Below are positions 36,959 to 56,476 of a DNA stretch of 64,000 bases, piece by piece (positions within the stretch are counted from its first letter, which is position 1; each line of letters starts with the position of its first letter). Origin of the DNA: Bursaphelenchus xylophilus (taxonomy: Eukaryota > Nematoda > Chromadorea > Rhabditida > Aphelenchoididae). The position numbers were made by a program, and so were the translations under genes. Below the pieces are notes generated by a model that saw only the letters and a list, made by a program, of their open reading frames with translations, was not told the origin of the DNA and made no database searches. Location: positions 9,920,001-9,984,000 of the forward strand of contig CAJFCV020000003.1 of the NCBI GenBank assembly GCA_904066235.2. Direction: 5' to 3'.

Positions 36959-39533
36959 TCAAACGCCGTCCGATGCTTCGAATTTGGTGGCCCATTCCGG
37001 AGAGGTGACTTTGATATGTTCCGGGCCTTTGTATGGGGGGATGTCGTCGTATGGCAAGGGGAGACCAGCAAATGAGTATGACGCAATCAGGTCCTGGTAT
37101 CTTATGGTGAATTCTTGGATGAATCGGACGCCAAAGAAGGCTTGAGCAGCCAGGCCAGCGGATTCTTCGAAATTTCCTCTGAAAATGAATCAAAATCGTT
37201 ACTCATCCCACTTATAATCCATCAGACAATAGAAGAAACACTCTTCAAATTATTCTACACTAATTACAATTCATCTCCCGCCATCTAGAGCTCAAAAATC
37301 GTCAAATTTTTTCAAAATCATCTCCTCCTACCTACTACAATATAACGCCTCAAAAAATTTACCGTTCACTCATATGTCTGGACAACAACGATAGAAGCTC
37401 ATGGTTATACGGGTCCTTATTGCTGAGATCGACCAATTTTTCACGGAACTGAGTGATGACTTCGGGGTTAGTTGAGTTCTTCTCCGTGTAACACAGCCTA
37501 AAATCAAAAAAAATATTGAAAACAACTTACACATGAAGAAGTTCGAATGAAATTGAGTTCTGACACTTATCTTTGTGCTTATCAAGAATTTCCAGGGCTA
37601 GATCAAGGTTGGCAAGGGAGGCAAATACCTAAAATTATATTCCCCATGAAAAATTTGGTATTTTATAGAAAAAATTGACATTTTCGAGCTCAAATTGTAT
37701 TTCTATGTCCTTAGAAAAAAAACTTTATGGTCAATCAATTATTTATAAACTTACTTTAGCAACAGTTAGAGTCTTGAAAGCGTTGAGATCATTATTTTGA
37801 ACATATCTATCGATATTGGCACAAGCTGTCTGAACAGCCGACATATTTCGGTCCTTGGCGGCGGCATAGAACTGATAAGTCAGCTCATGGAATTCCAAAT
37901 CGGGATGTTCGGGTTCCAACGTTCTTGCCAGCTTGATCAGTTCGATGGATTTTGTGTAATCTCCCCATCTACTGCAATGATTGGCAAGAACAACAAGAGG
38001 ATCCACGTTTCCTTTAAGCAACTCATGGTTTTGGAGGATCTTGCGCTCTGAGTCGTCTATGGCATCAATGTACACATCCAATGCCCAGAGGGCCAGAAGA
38101 AGGTCTTTGTTTTCGACCTTGAATTCTTCAGCTAAAATAAGGTAATATTGATGGCGGAATTAAAAACACATAGCTTAAAAGACATTAGAACAGCTCTACT
38201 AGGAACTTTCTTCATGTTTTCTTGAAACAAACCGCAAAAAACTGACAATTTTTAAATTCACCATGATAGCTAATGCCTATTTCCAAAAAGAAGTTGGAAA
38301 ATGATGACATGAGCAGCTATAAACAACTCATCAGAGTCTATGCTTCCTAGAACTTCTTTCAAAATTCATTTCATTTCAACTTTCATACGAAAAATCCATC
38401 AACGGTCTAATTTTATTTGATTCATGCCCATCAAACCTTATTCATCAAAACTTCCTCCTAAAAGCCAAAGAACAAAAAATAAAATAAACTTACATTGAAC
38501 ATCCCACAACGCTGTAAACTGTGTTGTCATGAACTGAACTTCCCGGTATAACCCGGCAAATAGGTAGATCCTTGCAGCAAACAACCTGGCCAAAAGCCGA
38601 TCCCTAATTGAAAGTTCCTCATCCAATGATGCCTTCAAAGCAAGCTCCAAAGCTTTGGTGTGCTCTTGCTGAGCGAAAAATTGCAATGCCTGGTCTAGAG
38701 GGTCCGAATAAGTGGCTTCATCACGAATATTTTCGAGTCGATTCAAAACGGGATCATGGATAGCAATCTTCTGCGTCCAATCTTCAGTTATCAGCCGGGA
38801 AATTGGCAAGAATTGCCCGGTGAGGAAGAATTTCTAAACAATGAACAATAATAATTCAAAAAGGATAGCTGATTTCACAAGAAAACAAGCAATATTATCC
38901 ATCACTCACCTTGAACATGTTCTCCACATTCTTTGCTGTCAAATTCGTCAAATCCTCCAAGAAATCTCGATTTACCTTCTCCAAAATCTTGTCTCCAGAC
39001 CCCTGCAACAACCTCAGACAATATCCTCCATCAGCGACGGCGTTTTGAAGTTGATCCAGCTTTTTGTGCAGCCGAACCCTTCGAATGTAGACCTTGGTGT
39101 AATTTTTATTTATACTCAGCGCTTTATCCGTCAATTCCAAAGCTCTCGCCAAATCATTCTGATACTCTGCAGCTGCCGAAAGGTTGTTAAAGACAGTAGA
39201 CAGTAATTGCTGTTGTTCTGGCGAGATTGCAAGCGATTTTAGGATCTCCACACTCTTTTCGAAAAGCTTATCGGCTTCCGAATAATTGTGCTTAGCAAAT
39301 TGGGCGTTTCCAAGCTCCTTCAGCTGTTGAGCTTGCTCGAACGGGGCTAAGTTAGCATTAACAATCGTTGCTGAAGCGGTGGAAGCGCTGGACTTGTCCT
39401 AAACAACCAAAAAAATCATAAAACAGTCAAAACATACCTTTTTAAGCAAATAATACGCCAGGCCGGCAGTGGCGGCTACTGCCGCGGATACCGCGGCAAC
39501 TTTTACGATTGGCAAACGTTGCGGTTCAGTCAT
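36959..39533 (-). CDS. tomm-70: TOM70 mitochondrial outer-membrane import receptor (584 aa)
   Basis: Receptor of the outer-membrane translocase that binds carrier preproteins and Hsp70/Hsp90 chaperones, as known for the family. Seven exons join with matching phases: 39533-39438, 39398-38910, 38833-38494, 38131-37755, 37628-37531, 37497-37363 and 37178-36959 (1755 nt, TGA stop). Residues 8-29 (IVKVAAVSAAVAATAGLAYY) form the N-terminal membrane anchor with no signal peptide. A TPR clamp follows (QLKELGNAQFAKHNYSEADKLFEKSVEIL, then LSTVFNNLSAAAEYQNDLARALELTDKAL). The C-terminal TPR array ends near PPYKGPEHIKVTSPEW. The length fits the family (about 570-610 aa). It lies on the same strand as the sulfotransferase gene, 556 bases downstream of its stop. 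No acceptor precedes the ATG, so it probably has its own promoter. Confidence 0.95.
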
Positions 39534-40089
39534 TCTTCATCAACCGCGAACGGTTTAGCAATTTTTCGGCCCAAAAATGATAAAAAATAAAATGTTGGGT
39601 CAAGTGTTTCACTAATGAGTCAAGTTTTTCATTTTCTTGTTGGTTTTATCTCATTTCGCAAGAACGTTCAAAGTATAAGTTCTATGAGTGTTCACAGTGT
39701 CAAATTCATGGTATTTGTGAATTCTTCTTGTATTTGAAGCGATAACTTGTTCACAATTTGTAAAATTATCAATGACCTTATACACGATAGATATTTCAAG
39801 GTTTTTTCCGTGTTTTAGATGGTTTATTGAATAAAACTCTGTGGATATTTACTATAAAAGAGAGAGGAGTAGACTTAGCACCAGATGTGTTCATTGATTA
39901 CGACAAATTAAGGACCCGTGCGGCACTGGGAGGCATTTAGTTGAAAAGAGATGTACATAGACAAGGAGATGGTAGTTTGTGACTAACGATACGACAATAC
40001 TAAAAATTTTTGAGAGGAACTGAGAGAAGATACTGTACACTGAATCTATTTTGAGTTATATGAGTAGAGAGATAGTTGTTTTTAAGATA
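39534..40089. other. Spacer between the sulfotransferase and TOM70 genes
   Basis: The minus strand carries AATAAA at 39828-39823, 262 bases below the sulfotransferase stop, a plausible poly(A) signal. The remaining 290 bases up to the TOM70 ATG should hold its promoter. No SL-type acceptor is seen directly before the ATG, which argues against a tight operon. Confidence 0.45.
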
Positions 40090-47603
<7,514 letters not shown>

Positions 47604-50600
47604 TTAAGATAAATCGCGATTTTTGAGAAGATGCGCTGAGATACGAAGAAAGTTTTGGCATAGTTGGAAAGTGTATGGAATACAGTAAGAGGCCGTAAAA
47701 GGAATAAAAAAGAATTTGAAAAGGTATCAAGGTATGACAAGTCGAAAATTGCCCAAAAAATCCGAAAAATGCCGACCTTTTTAGATTTTTCGGTTTAAAT
47801 CGGTATCTTGATACCTCCAAAGGACCCAAAAATCTACTGTAAATCCCGTTAAGGTATTCCAAATCCCTCGTAAAATCCGATTAACCCAAAAACCCCGCTC
47901 GATTCGCGTCAAAAACGGTAAAGACATTAGCCATCACATTAGGTGCGAAAAAACATGACGCGCTCTGTTACCACTAACAGCCAGCCGCTGTAATGGTATG
48001 TTTATGAGCACGTGAATCCACCTGCAATCGCCACATAAAATAAATAAAACTCGCGCAAATCCGCCTTTGTGCAGCCGCTGCGTTCTAACGGCGCTGGGCG
48101 AAGAAAAGGGGCGGGGTTTGGGGTCCGCGGAAAGAAAGGGATGACCTTTGGAAACCCGACTTATGACTGCAAAAAAACCCGACTCATACTCCGATTGTGG
48201 TTTAGATTCTTGGCTATTGTGTGGGGGGAGGAATGTCGTTATATAATAAGAATGGAGATTGAGGGAAATGATACATTTTGAATGCAGGGGATCTGCAGGG
48301 GATTCGGAGAAGTTGTCAGTGAAAGAAAAGTGAGAACAAAGCAAGTACTGGCTTGGAAAGTGTGAAAATGGGTTTAAAATACGCTTTCAACAATTATGAA
48401 AAATATTACTTATAATATTTTTTTCATAAAAAAATGTCATAACAAAAAATGGTCCCATTCAACCTGAACTATCGGCTTTATGACCCATAGGTATAACAAT
48501 GTATAGAATGGAGTCTATAAAAAGTAATTTCAAAAAACGAAAGGATTATAAATGACAATTCTAAATGCCACGCCAAATGTTACGATCACATTTACTGAGT
48601 ATGGTTTCTTCTTATACTGTTGTAGTAAAAAAGCCTTCTGACTAAAACAAGGATGTGGTTAACGGGAAACGGTCAGTTTGCCCTCAAAGCTTGCATGTTA
48701 TCTGTGTAAAATTCATGCATACTATCTGTCGAGGCCACATAAGAACACATGCTTACAATAGCTTGTAGGTGCAGCCGAAAAATTTAATAATTCTTGCAGG
48801 CGAAGTCGAGAGAAACGGTAAAAGAAAAATGTTTTTTTGGCCATGAAACTGCATGGTAGATTCAGCAAAGCACAAGCGAAAGATCACGCATACATCGTAG
48901 AAAATTTTCGTCTAAATATGCGCCACAAACTGGACTAAAAACCAACTTTTACTACATGCTGTCCATTGTATGACTAAAATGTAGCTCTGGCAATTCCAAA
49001 AATTTAGCCTTACTTAAAAATCTTTTGCATCAAAAATTCCTTCAAAATTCTTTTCACCTCATTCCATTACTTATCCTCTGTTCCGCTCATATTCAAATGT
49101 ACTCCCGGCTTTTAAGCACATTAAAATTTGCATATTTGACTCTCCTCCTTTCCGTGGCGGCTAATTAAAGTTGGCCGCAACCGAGTCGGGCCCGAAGAAT
49201 ATTCTATTAGAGGCGGTTCAAAAGAAATGCAATTCGTCAAGTAGTCTTATCCGATATCCACTACCGCAAAAGGTTTGGCAAACAATAAAATCCGCTGGAA
49301 ATTCGCGACCCTCAAGGGGCTTCAAAATTTGAGGCAATGAATTTGAAATAAGCGAAAATCCAGAGGTTTTTTCGTGGCCTCAGGGCATGTAAAGGGGGAC
49401 GATGGGTTGAGGAAAGTGTGGGGTTTGAAAGTTTATTACGGAAAAGTAAATATACGTAGGTTTAGATTGATGATATACTATCTGTAAGTTTGACCAAAAA
49501 GAAGAACTACAGCAAGAAATAAGTCAAAGAAATCCAAGGTAAAGGCTTCAGTTCATGTATTATTTAGGATTGGCTCTAGTGGACAAAAACATGGAAAATG
49601 AAGTCAACAAGGTCTTGGAGATACATACATACATATCAAATGATTTTTGCTTCTTTCTGACATAGAAGATTTTCGAGACACTCGATTGCTACTGTACCGC
49701 CAATTACCTCCAATTTGCGGTTCTTTTCACAACCACCGACTCCCTTGCCCTCTGGTAATCCCCAATCAACACCCCAATCCCAACAAAAACACTTGCGCAA
49801 CAATCCAGAAACCGCGCATGTTGTCCGGTAAAGCAAGGTGTCCAGATGTGATCACCTGTCCAGAATGCTCTCCAGAACCCTCACCCCAACCCTTTCAACA
49901 CACCCACACAACAATAGGGATGAGCGAAAGGGAAATTAGCGCCCACAACCTGGGCACCTGTGCAAAAAATTGGAAATTTATTCAAAACGCGCCGTTCCAA
50001 TCGCCCATTCGAATTGGAAACACCGTGAAAACAAAAAAGTGGACGACGGAATATTTTGCTCCGACACGCAATGGCTTGAGGGCATCGACACTTGAATAAT
50101 GGACTGTCGGCACGAGAGCTTTGAATCAGCGGAAATGACTCAAACAAATTCTTACGTCGTTGAACTTGTCGGCGCGGGGTGAAAGGCCGATTAGTAAGGA
50201 GTGGGAAGGTGTGAGAGGGGGAATTTTTTGGATCGTAATTGGCCTAGAGGCGATTGAAGGGCTTTTTGGGAAACAGGGGCAAAATACGGATGATTGTCGG
50301 ATTTCTAGTGATTTTTTGAGTGAAAAAACACTATTTCACTGTAAGACACTACCTGGAAATTGCCACTGATTTTGCAGCAGTATTTTTTAAACTAACGAAG
50401 ATTACACAAATTGCCCTTGGATTTGCATAATCGCAGGAAATTTGCATATTTTCGAAAAATCATTTTCGATGGCTCCCCAAGGACTAAAAGGTAATGACTT
50501 GTCCTTCGAAATCATCTAAAAATTCGCATTATTCCCCGCCAAATCCCTCCAGACTACTAATATCCAATTTACAAGTCATCTCACTAATTTCCAGCCGAAA

Positions 50601-50826
50601 TACCCCCAAATGAACTGCTAGATAAATAACATACAATGAGCCGAAAATTAGCCTCCTAATAATCTCAGCGCTCGCTTCGGCGTTTAAGCGATTTGAACAA
50701 GGCAATTGGGACATTCCAATAATCGAATTAGGCCCTAAGGCACTTCCATTCAGGGACATCCGGAAGAAGGGAAAGACACTGTCCTTTTTTCGGCACATAG
50801 TCATGGTAATCTCATTACATCTTTTT

Positions 50827-50861
50827 GGGCCGCTCCCCGCTTCCGCCGCGGGGAGCGGCCC
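50827..50861. other. Perfect 14-bp GC hairpin
   Basis: GGGCCGCTCCCCGC (50827-50840) is followed by the 7-base loop TTCCGCC and the exact complement GCGGGGAGCGGCCC (50848-50861). It is a very stable stem in AT-rich DNA, directly after a T-run. It is too short for a typical miRNA precursor. Function unknown. Confidence 0.7.
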
Positions 50862-51454
50862 ACACCACTCCTCGTCTCATATCATCCATGCCCGACGGTT
50901 TTGAACTGCGAAACTTGGGCCGCGCGGTAATTGACTCGCAGGGAAGCAGAAGAGGGATTAAGGGACCAAGGGGATATGTTTATGGGCGGATATGGGGGGT
51001 AATGGGGAATATTGAAGTGGATAGCTTGTGGTATTGGCGAAAAAGGAGTAATACCTATTTTACAGTATGAAAGAAATTAAAAAATTCTCGTAAAATACGA
51101 TGAGTTTTTTTCATTTTTTGCCTTACAAAATTTTGTGTAAAACCCATTCTTCAAAAATCAAAGTTGCTGAGATTTTTTTCCAGGAGAAATTGGTCTACAA
51201 TATAGCCGTAATGTTTTCAACGGCCAGCTAGTTTGTTTTTGGGCGACAAAAATCAAAGTGACGTCATCAAACAGGGCCACAAAGTCATCACAAAATTTTG
51301 CACAGTGCATGATAATATTTGATGCCATACTACAATATAAACATCCAAAATAGGATCAATTTCTCGCTCTGCTCGATGATTATGCTCCAGGGACTTTACT
51401 AAATTCAAAGATATTCAATTATCACCGCATAAGAGTCAATTTGATCCCCCAAAA

Positions 51455-51640
51455 AAATTGCGCACAGTGCGTTAATTACCGCCTTTGTTTTCCTAATGAA
51501 ACCGAGCTGACCATATTATTCAGCTCACACATCTGCGAGAACAACGGTCGAGTAATTGAAATGCAATGCGTTGCCTAATTACAGTCTTAATAAAGCCAAG
51601 TAATGAATTATATTATCCATGGCCATCAATCACATTCAAC
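51455..51640. promoter_or_regulatory. Candidate enhancer with homeodomain-like sites
   Basis: The block contains GCGCACAGTGCGTTAATTAC, then GTAATTGAAATGCAA, CCTAATTACAG and AATGAATTATATTATCCATG. TAAT cores are dense and the composition is more balanced than in the flanks. The word GCACAGTGCG beside TAATT also occurs at 46731 inside the hst-3 intron. The regulatory role is inferred from motif clustering only. Confidence 0.3.
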
Positions 51641-52394
51641 AAGAGAAAAAAGTAAAAAAAAGAAAAAAATTTGGGGATTGCAGTAAAATTTAACAGTGAG
51701 AAAAAGAGGACTTGTCATTTGTTAAAAAAGACATGACATCTCGCGACACATACGACGAGATATTCCTCTTGACCTTCGAGGGAAAATCCTGACGTTCGCA
51801 AGGGTTTATCCGGATTTTGCGGTATTTAGCGGAGAGTTATGGTAATTAGGATAAAAAGGCTAATATTTTTAGAATAGCAGAGACAGTTTTATTGTGGCAA
51901 AAATTGAGAGAAATCGAGAGAATTCGTATTTTACAAAATATTTCTCTTTGATCGGAAAAATTACACATTTAAAAGACGATTTTTGGCTCGCTGCGTCAGC
52001 CCGTAATGGACCCGGGACATAGGAAAAAATCGATTTTGAGTTTTTTGCATAAAAATGAACGTCGACATGTGCTAAGGAAAAGCGAACAACAGTTTTTCTC
52101 AATTCTGCCCGGAAGGCATAAATTTGGTTAAATTTGTCTTTTTTGGAATTTTCGACCTGGTGACGTCATAGAAAGAGCAAATCACCCAAAATTTTGCTTG
52201 TATACGTTTTCGACCATTGGGAATTCATTTTTTTGAAAATTAAGCCTCTCAGATTACTGTAACATAGACGTATTGCAATCCGGTCGATAAAAATCGACCG
52301 TAACTCCTTCGTATCAAAAATCCCACAGGATTTTATTTCAGATTCGGATTCAGCGTAAAATTCTGCATATTATACACATAATGTGAGGTCATAA

Positions 52395-52478
52395 CTCCAG
52401 GGGGGAGATTGCATAGTATATTGGATTTTGGCAAAAATTACGTTTGAAAGGTCGCGGGTTCGATCCCCGCTTGGTGCA
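52395..52478 (+). pseudogene. tRNA-like sequence, left arm of the first palindrome
   Basis: A perfect T-arm, GCGGG-TTCGATC-CCCGC, with the Pol III B-box GGTTCGATCCC is followed by CTTGGTG. CTCCAGG at the 5' edge can pair with that acceptor strand in six of seven positions. The anticodon arm is degenerate and the whole is about 84 bases, so it is a decayed or captured tRNA rather than a working gene. Confidence 0.6.
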
Positions 52479-53304
52479 AATATTGAAAACGCGGCGGAAA
52501 TCGCGTTTTATGGACACCTAAGGGTTATGTGAGATACACTAAGCAATTTTAAACCTTGATACATATCTAATTGCGATTAAAACTGATTTTATATAATTTT
52601 TGGAGACTGAATATGCAAAAAATGAAACTGCTTCAAACCGCTTGAAATTGGCAACATTTATTCTAGGGTCAATTGTAAGAAACTTTTCTGTTAACTTTTT
52701 TTGGTAGATCACCGTACCATGGATTACTGTAACATTAAACCTGATTTGGTTTTTCGTGTACCACATGGCGCATAGAAGTCGGATTGTCGTCATTTTGCTC
52801 AGAATGGTTAAGAAAGAGTTTTCTTGTGTACAAAAAAAAATTTTATGGCTGTACCGTTTGGAACGGCCGAGTTATTTGACGCCCTTTCACCAATTCATTA
52901 TGACATCAAGACGCGTTGCAATTAAGGGCGAATTTTCTTTCATATATAGGAAGTGGATCTTTTCGCTGTCTAAAGCGACTAATTAAAACGATTTAATATT
53001 TTATGCAAGATTTTTTAAGAAAATTGCTGTTAATCAGGACACGTTTAACGCTACAGTAATCCATCGTACGGTGATCTACCAAAAAAAGTTAACGGAAAAG
53101 TTTCTTACAATTGACCCTAGAATAAGTGTTGCCAATTTCAAGCGGTTTGAAGCAGTTTCATTTTTTGCATTTTCAGTCTCCAAAAATTATATAAAATCAG
53201 TTTTAATCACAATTAGATATGCATTAATGTTTAAAATTGCTTAGTGTATCTCACATAACCCCTAGGTGTCCATTAAACGCGATTTCCGTCGTGTTTGCAA
53301 TATT

Positions 53305-53388
53305 TGCACCAAGCGGGAATCGAACCCGCGACCTTTCAAACGTAATTTTTGCCAAAATCCAATATACTACGCGATCTCCCCCCTGGAG
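53305..53388 (-). pseudogene. tRNA-like sequence, right arm of the first palindrome
   Basis: Inverted counterpart of the copy at 52395, nearly identical: 84 bases with the same intact T-arm and the same degenerate anticodon region. Both copies share the same decay, so it predates or has been homogenised across the palindrome. Confidence 0.6.
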
Positions 53389-54229
53389 TTATGACCTCAC
53401 ATTATGTGTATAATATGCAGAATTTTACGCTGAATCCGAATCTGAAATAAAATCCTGTGGGATTTTTGATACGAAGGAGTTACGGTCGATTTTTATCGAC
53501 CGGATTGCAATGTTTCTATGTTACAGTAATCTGAGAGGCTTAATTTTCAAAAAAATGAATTCCCAATGGTCGAAAACGTATACAAGCAAAATTTTGGGTG
53601 ATTTGCTCTTTCTATGACGTCACCAGGTCGAAAATTCCAAAAAAGACAAATTTAACCAAATTTATGCCTTCCGGGCAGAATTGAGAAAAACTGTTGTTTG
53701 CTTTTCCTTAGCACATGTCGACGGTCATTTTTATGCAAAAAACTCAAAATCGATTTTTTCCTATGTCCACCGCTGACGCAGCGAGCCAAAAATCGTCTTT
53801 TAAAAGAGACTTCGCCAGTTGTGGAAGGAGGGTCTGCCCTAGAATTTGACCCCCACTTTTTTCTGTCTCAACTGATGACATATAGACTGATAAACAACTT
53901 GGTGAATTTTTTTCGAAAAATTCGTCATCATGACCGAGATATGACATATTTATTGAGTTTCGTTTAATGTGATATATTGTGCTAATTTATCGCCGAAACA
54001 TCGCAGAACTGAGTACACATACGTTATAGGCCATGCTGAACAACTTTGTAATTGACCCCAAGTTTGTCAGGTTACTGTAACATACCGTAACGCTCATGCT
54101 CGATCAATAAATCGCGATTTTCTCGATTTTTTTCAATAATTTTCTCGGAATTTTTTTGCATTTTTGGAATCAGCATCAAATTCTGCATCGGATAGACTAT
54201 ATGCGCATCTCCAGATAGGTGTACAAAAA

Positions 54230-54300
54230 TGTCGTGGCGCAACCGGTAGTGGGTCGGACTACCATTCAAAAGGTCCCGGGTTCGAGTCCGGGTGGAAGCA
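54230..54300 (+). pseudogene. tRNA-like sequence, left arm of the second palindrome
   Basis: Its 71 bases include an A-box-like TGGCGCAACCGGTAG and a perfect T-arm, CCGGG-TTCGAGT-CCGG, followed by GTGGAAGCA. The acceptor and anticodon stems pair poorly. The D-arm resembles the GTGGCGCAA-GGTAG of animal tRNA-Trp, but the anticodon cannot be assigned. It is a different tRNA type from the one in the first palindrome. Confidence 0.6.
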
Positions 54301-55162
54301 TAAATGCTCAAAAGCGCTGGAAATTGTACCAAAACAGTTTTAATCTATTGGAACTGTGGTAAAAATAAATAATAATTAACATTGCTCCCTAAAAAGGCTA
54401 AATTTTGGATTTTACGAAATTTCTGAAAATCATGGTTTTTGTGGGCCCAAATCTGCCGAAAAAATGAAAATTTTTTGTAAGCGATTTTTTTGTTTAGAAA
54501 CAACGCAGGGCACATAGAAAGACTATTCCTCAAAGGATTTCGTTCAGTTTTGCCCAAAACACCAAAAAATTGTCGTATTTTGGTATTTGACAAAAAATTG
54601 AAATAATGACTTTCAGGAGTCCTTATGCGGAATCGTTTCCAATTTTATAGGGCAGTATTTTGCGCTGCTTTCAAACATCTTTCTAATAGCCGCGAAAAAT
54701 TTTCCACAAAAAAATTTACATTTGAAAATTTGTAGATATTCACATATTTCGTGATGTTACAGTATTCAATCTTGTAAAATTTGCTAAAAATTCGACTCCC
54801 CATAGTGGAAAACATGTGTATCCACGTTTGAATGACGTCACTTCGGCTTACTGGGTTCTGGCGGTGCTCTCCGATTAAAACGAAAAAGTTCAACTTTTTG
54901 GTGTTTTGGGCAAAACTGAACGAAATCCTTTGAGGAATAGTCTTTCTATGTGCCATGCGTTGTTTCTAAACAAAAAAATCGCTAACAAAAAATTTTCATT
55001 TTTTCGGCAGATTTGGGCCCACAAAAACCATGGTTTGCAAAAATTTCGTAAAATCCAAAATTTAGCCTTTTTAGGGAACAATGTTAATTATTATTTATTT
55101 TTACCACAGTTCCAATAGATTAAAACTGTTTTGGTACAATTTCCAGCGCTTTTGAGCATTTA

Positions 55163-55233
55163 TGCTTCCACCCGGACTCGAACCCGGGACCTTTTGAATG
55201 GTAGTCCGACCCACTACCGGTTGCGCCACAACA
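55163..55233 (-). pseudogene. tRNA-like sequence, right arm of the second palindrome
   Basis: Mirror copy of 54230-54300, again 71 bases, with a single visible change near its 5' edge (TGTTGTGG against TGTCGTGG). The intact A- and B-boxes could still recruit Pol III. Confidence 0.6.
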
Positions 55234-55674
55234 TTTTTGTACACCTATCTGGAGATGCGCATATAGTCTATCCGATGCAGAATTTGATGCTGATTCCAAA
55301 AATGCAAAAAAAATCCGAGAAAATTATTGAAAAAAATCGAGAAAATCGAGATTTATTGATCGAGCATGGGCGTTACGGTATGTTACAGTAACCTGACAAA
55401 CTTGGGGTCAATTACAAAGTTGTTCAGCATGGCCTATAACGTATGTGTACTCAGTTCTGCGATGTTTCGGCGATAAATTAGCACAATATATCACATTAAA
55501 CGAAACTCAATAAATATGTCATATCTCGGTCATGATGACGAATTTTTCGAAAAAAATTCACCAAGTTGTTTATCAGGCTATATGTCATCAGTTGAGACAG
55601 AAAAAAGTGGGGGTCAAATTCTAGGGCAGACCCCCATTTGAGCCTGCTTCAGAAACTCGCGAAGTGTCTTTTAA

Positions 55675-56276
55675 ATTGTAAGTCAAAATGGGTATGGCTC
55701 CAAGGACGAAGGTCATGTGGGTGTCCCCTGCTGCCATAGCTGGAAAATTCATCAATTTTTGCTAGCTTAGAGGAAGAAAAAAATTTTTAAACCTGCCTTT
55801 GCAAAGTTTATATTTTAAAACGAGACTTTTCCTGAAGCTCGTTGAGGCCTTATTCACAATGATAATTAACTTCCAATTGCCAGTTTTCAAGCATACGTTT
55901 CTATAATCTCAAATACAGAAATAGCCTCGTCACGACGAACCTCTTCCAAAACAATTAACCTTTAACTTTAATAGTGTTCGAACTCCATTTATTCATCCTT
56001 TTATTGTCTAATAAACGGTCTGAGGACCCGTTGGGACACATCAACACCTCATTATTTCCTTTGTGATTACCCGACCTCCCATATTGTGACGAGCTCATTA
56101 TCCAATTAGGCCCGAGATCCCATTCATTTCGCACATGTCACCCCACCTGTACCTGGTGTCGTAAAAACGGGCGAATTGGGAAACCTGGAAGATTACCTTA
56201 GGTATGATGCATAATAAAACCATTTACTATCAAAATCATCAATTTTAAGACCAAACTTATCAATTTTAAATTCCTT
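55675..56276. other. Spacer before the SLC17 gene
   Basis: No exon or family similarity is seen. A block of balanced composition at 56030-56160 with ATTA cores might be regulatory. Confidence 0.4.
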
Positions 56277-56282
56277 TTTATT
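56277..56282 (-). terminator. Poly(A) signal of the SLC17 gene
   Basis: The minus strand reads AATAAA here, 195 bases beyond the TAA stop at 56477-56479. Confidence 0.5.
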
Positions 56283-56476
56283 CGATTTTTATATGTATTT
56301 ACAACGTTTTTATGGACATTTCTAGATATTATTTGTACGAGCTCACCATCGCTGAGTATAAATTAGATTTTCCGGAGTATCCGAAAATGGTATTACCGGG
56401 AGTAATATCCGTTCGGATATTGCCTTTGAAAATGGTCAACATAAAACATCTACAGCAGTATTTCATAGCAAATTCT

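Larger units (their letters stand above)
51969..53803. mobile_element. 1.83 kb TTAA-bounded palindrome with tRNA-like modules
   Basis: Arms of about 770 bases (51969-about 52742 and about 53039-53803) are inverted copies around a 0.3 kb loop. Both outer ends read TTAAAAGACGATTTTTGGCT. Each arm carries a tRNA-like sequence with a B-box at the mirrored position and 'gattactgtaacat' near it. The loop has no recognisable gene. The element's right-hand TTAA (53800-53803) is also the left-hand TTAA of the next element. Confidence 0.88.
53800..55674. mobile_element. 1.87 kb TTAA-bounded palindrome, abutting the first
   Basis: Arms 53800-54572 and 54891-55674 are inverted copies around a 0.32 kb loop. 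The ends read TTAAAAGAGACTTCGCCAGT and, inverted, TTAAAAGACACTTCGCGAGT. Terminal bases TTAAAAGA are shared with the neighbouring element although the interiors differ. Each arm includes 'gggtctgccctagaatttga' and a second kind of tRNA-like module. No open frame resembles a transposase. Confidence 0.88.

Noticed and set aside
52395..52478. A functional tRNA gene
   Set aside because: The T-arm and B-box are intact but the anticodon and D-arms do not fold, the length is about 84 bases, and the sequence is duplicated in mirror image in a mobile element.
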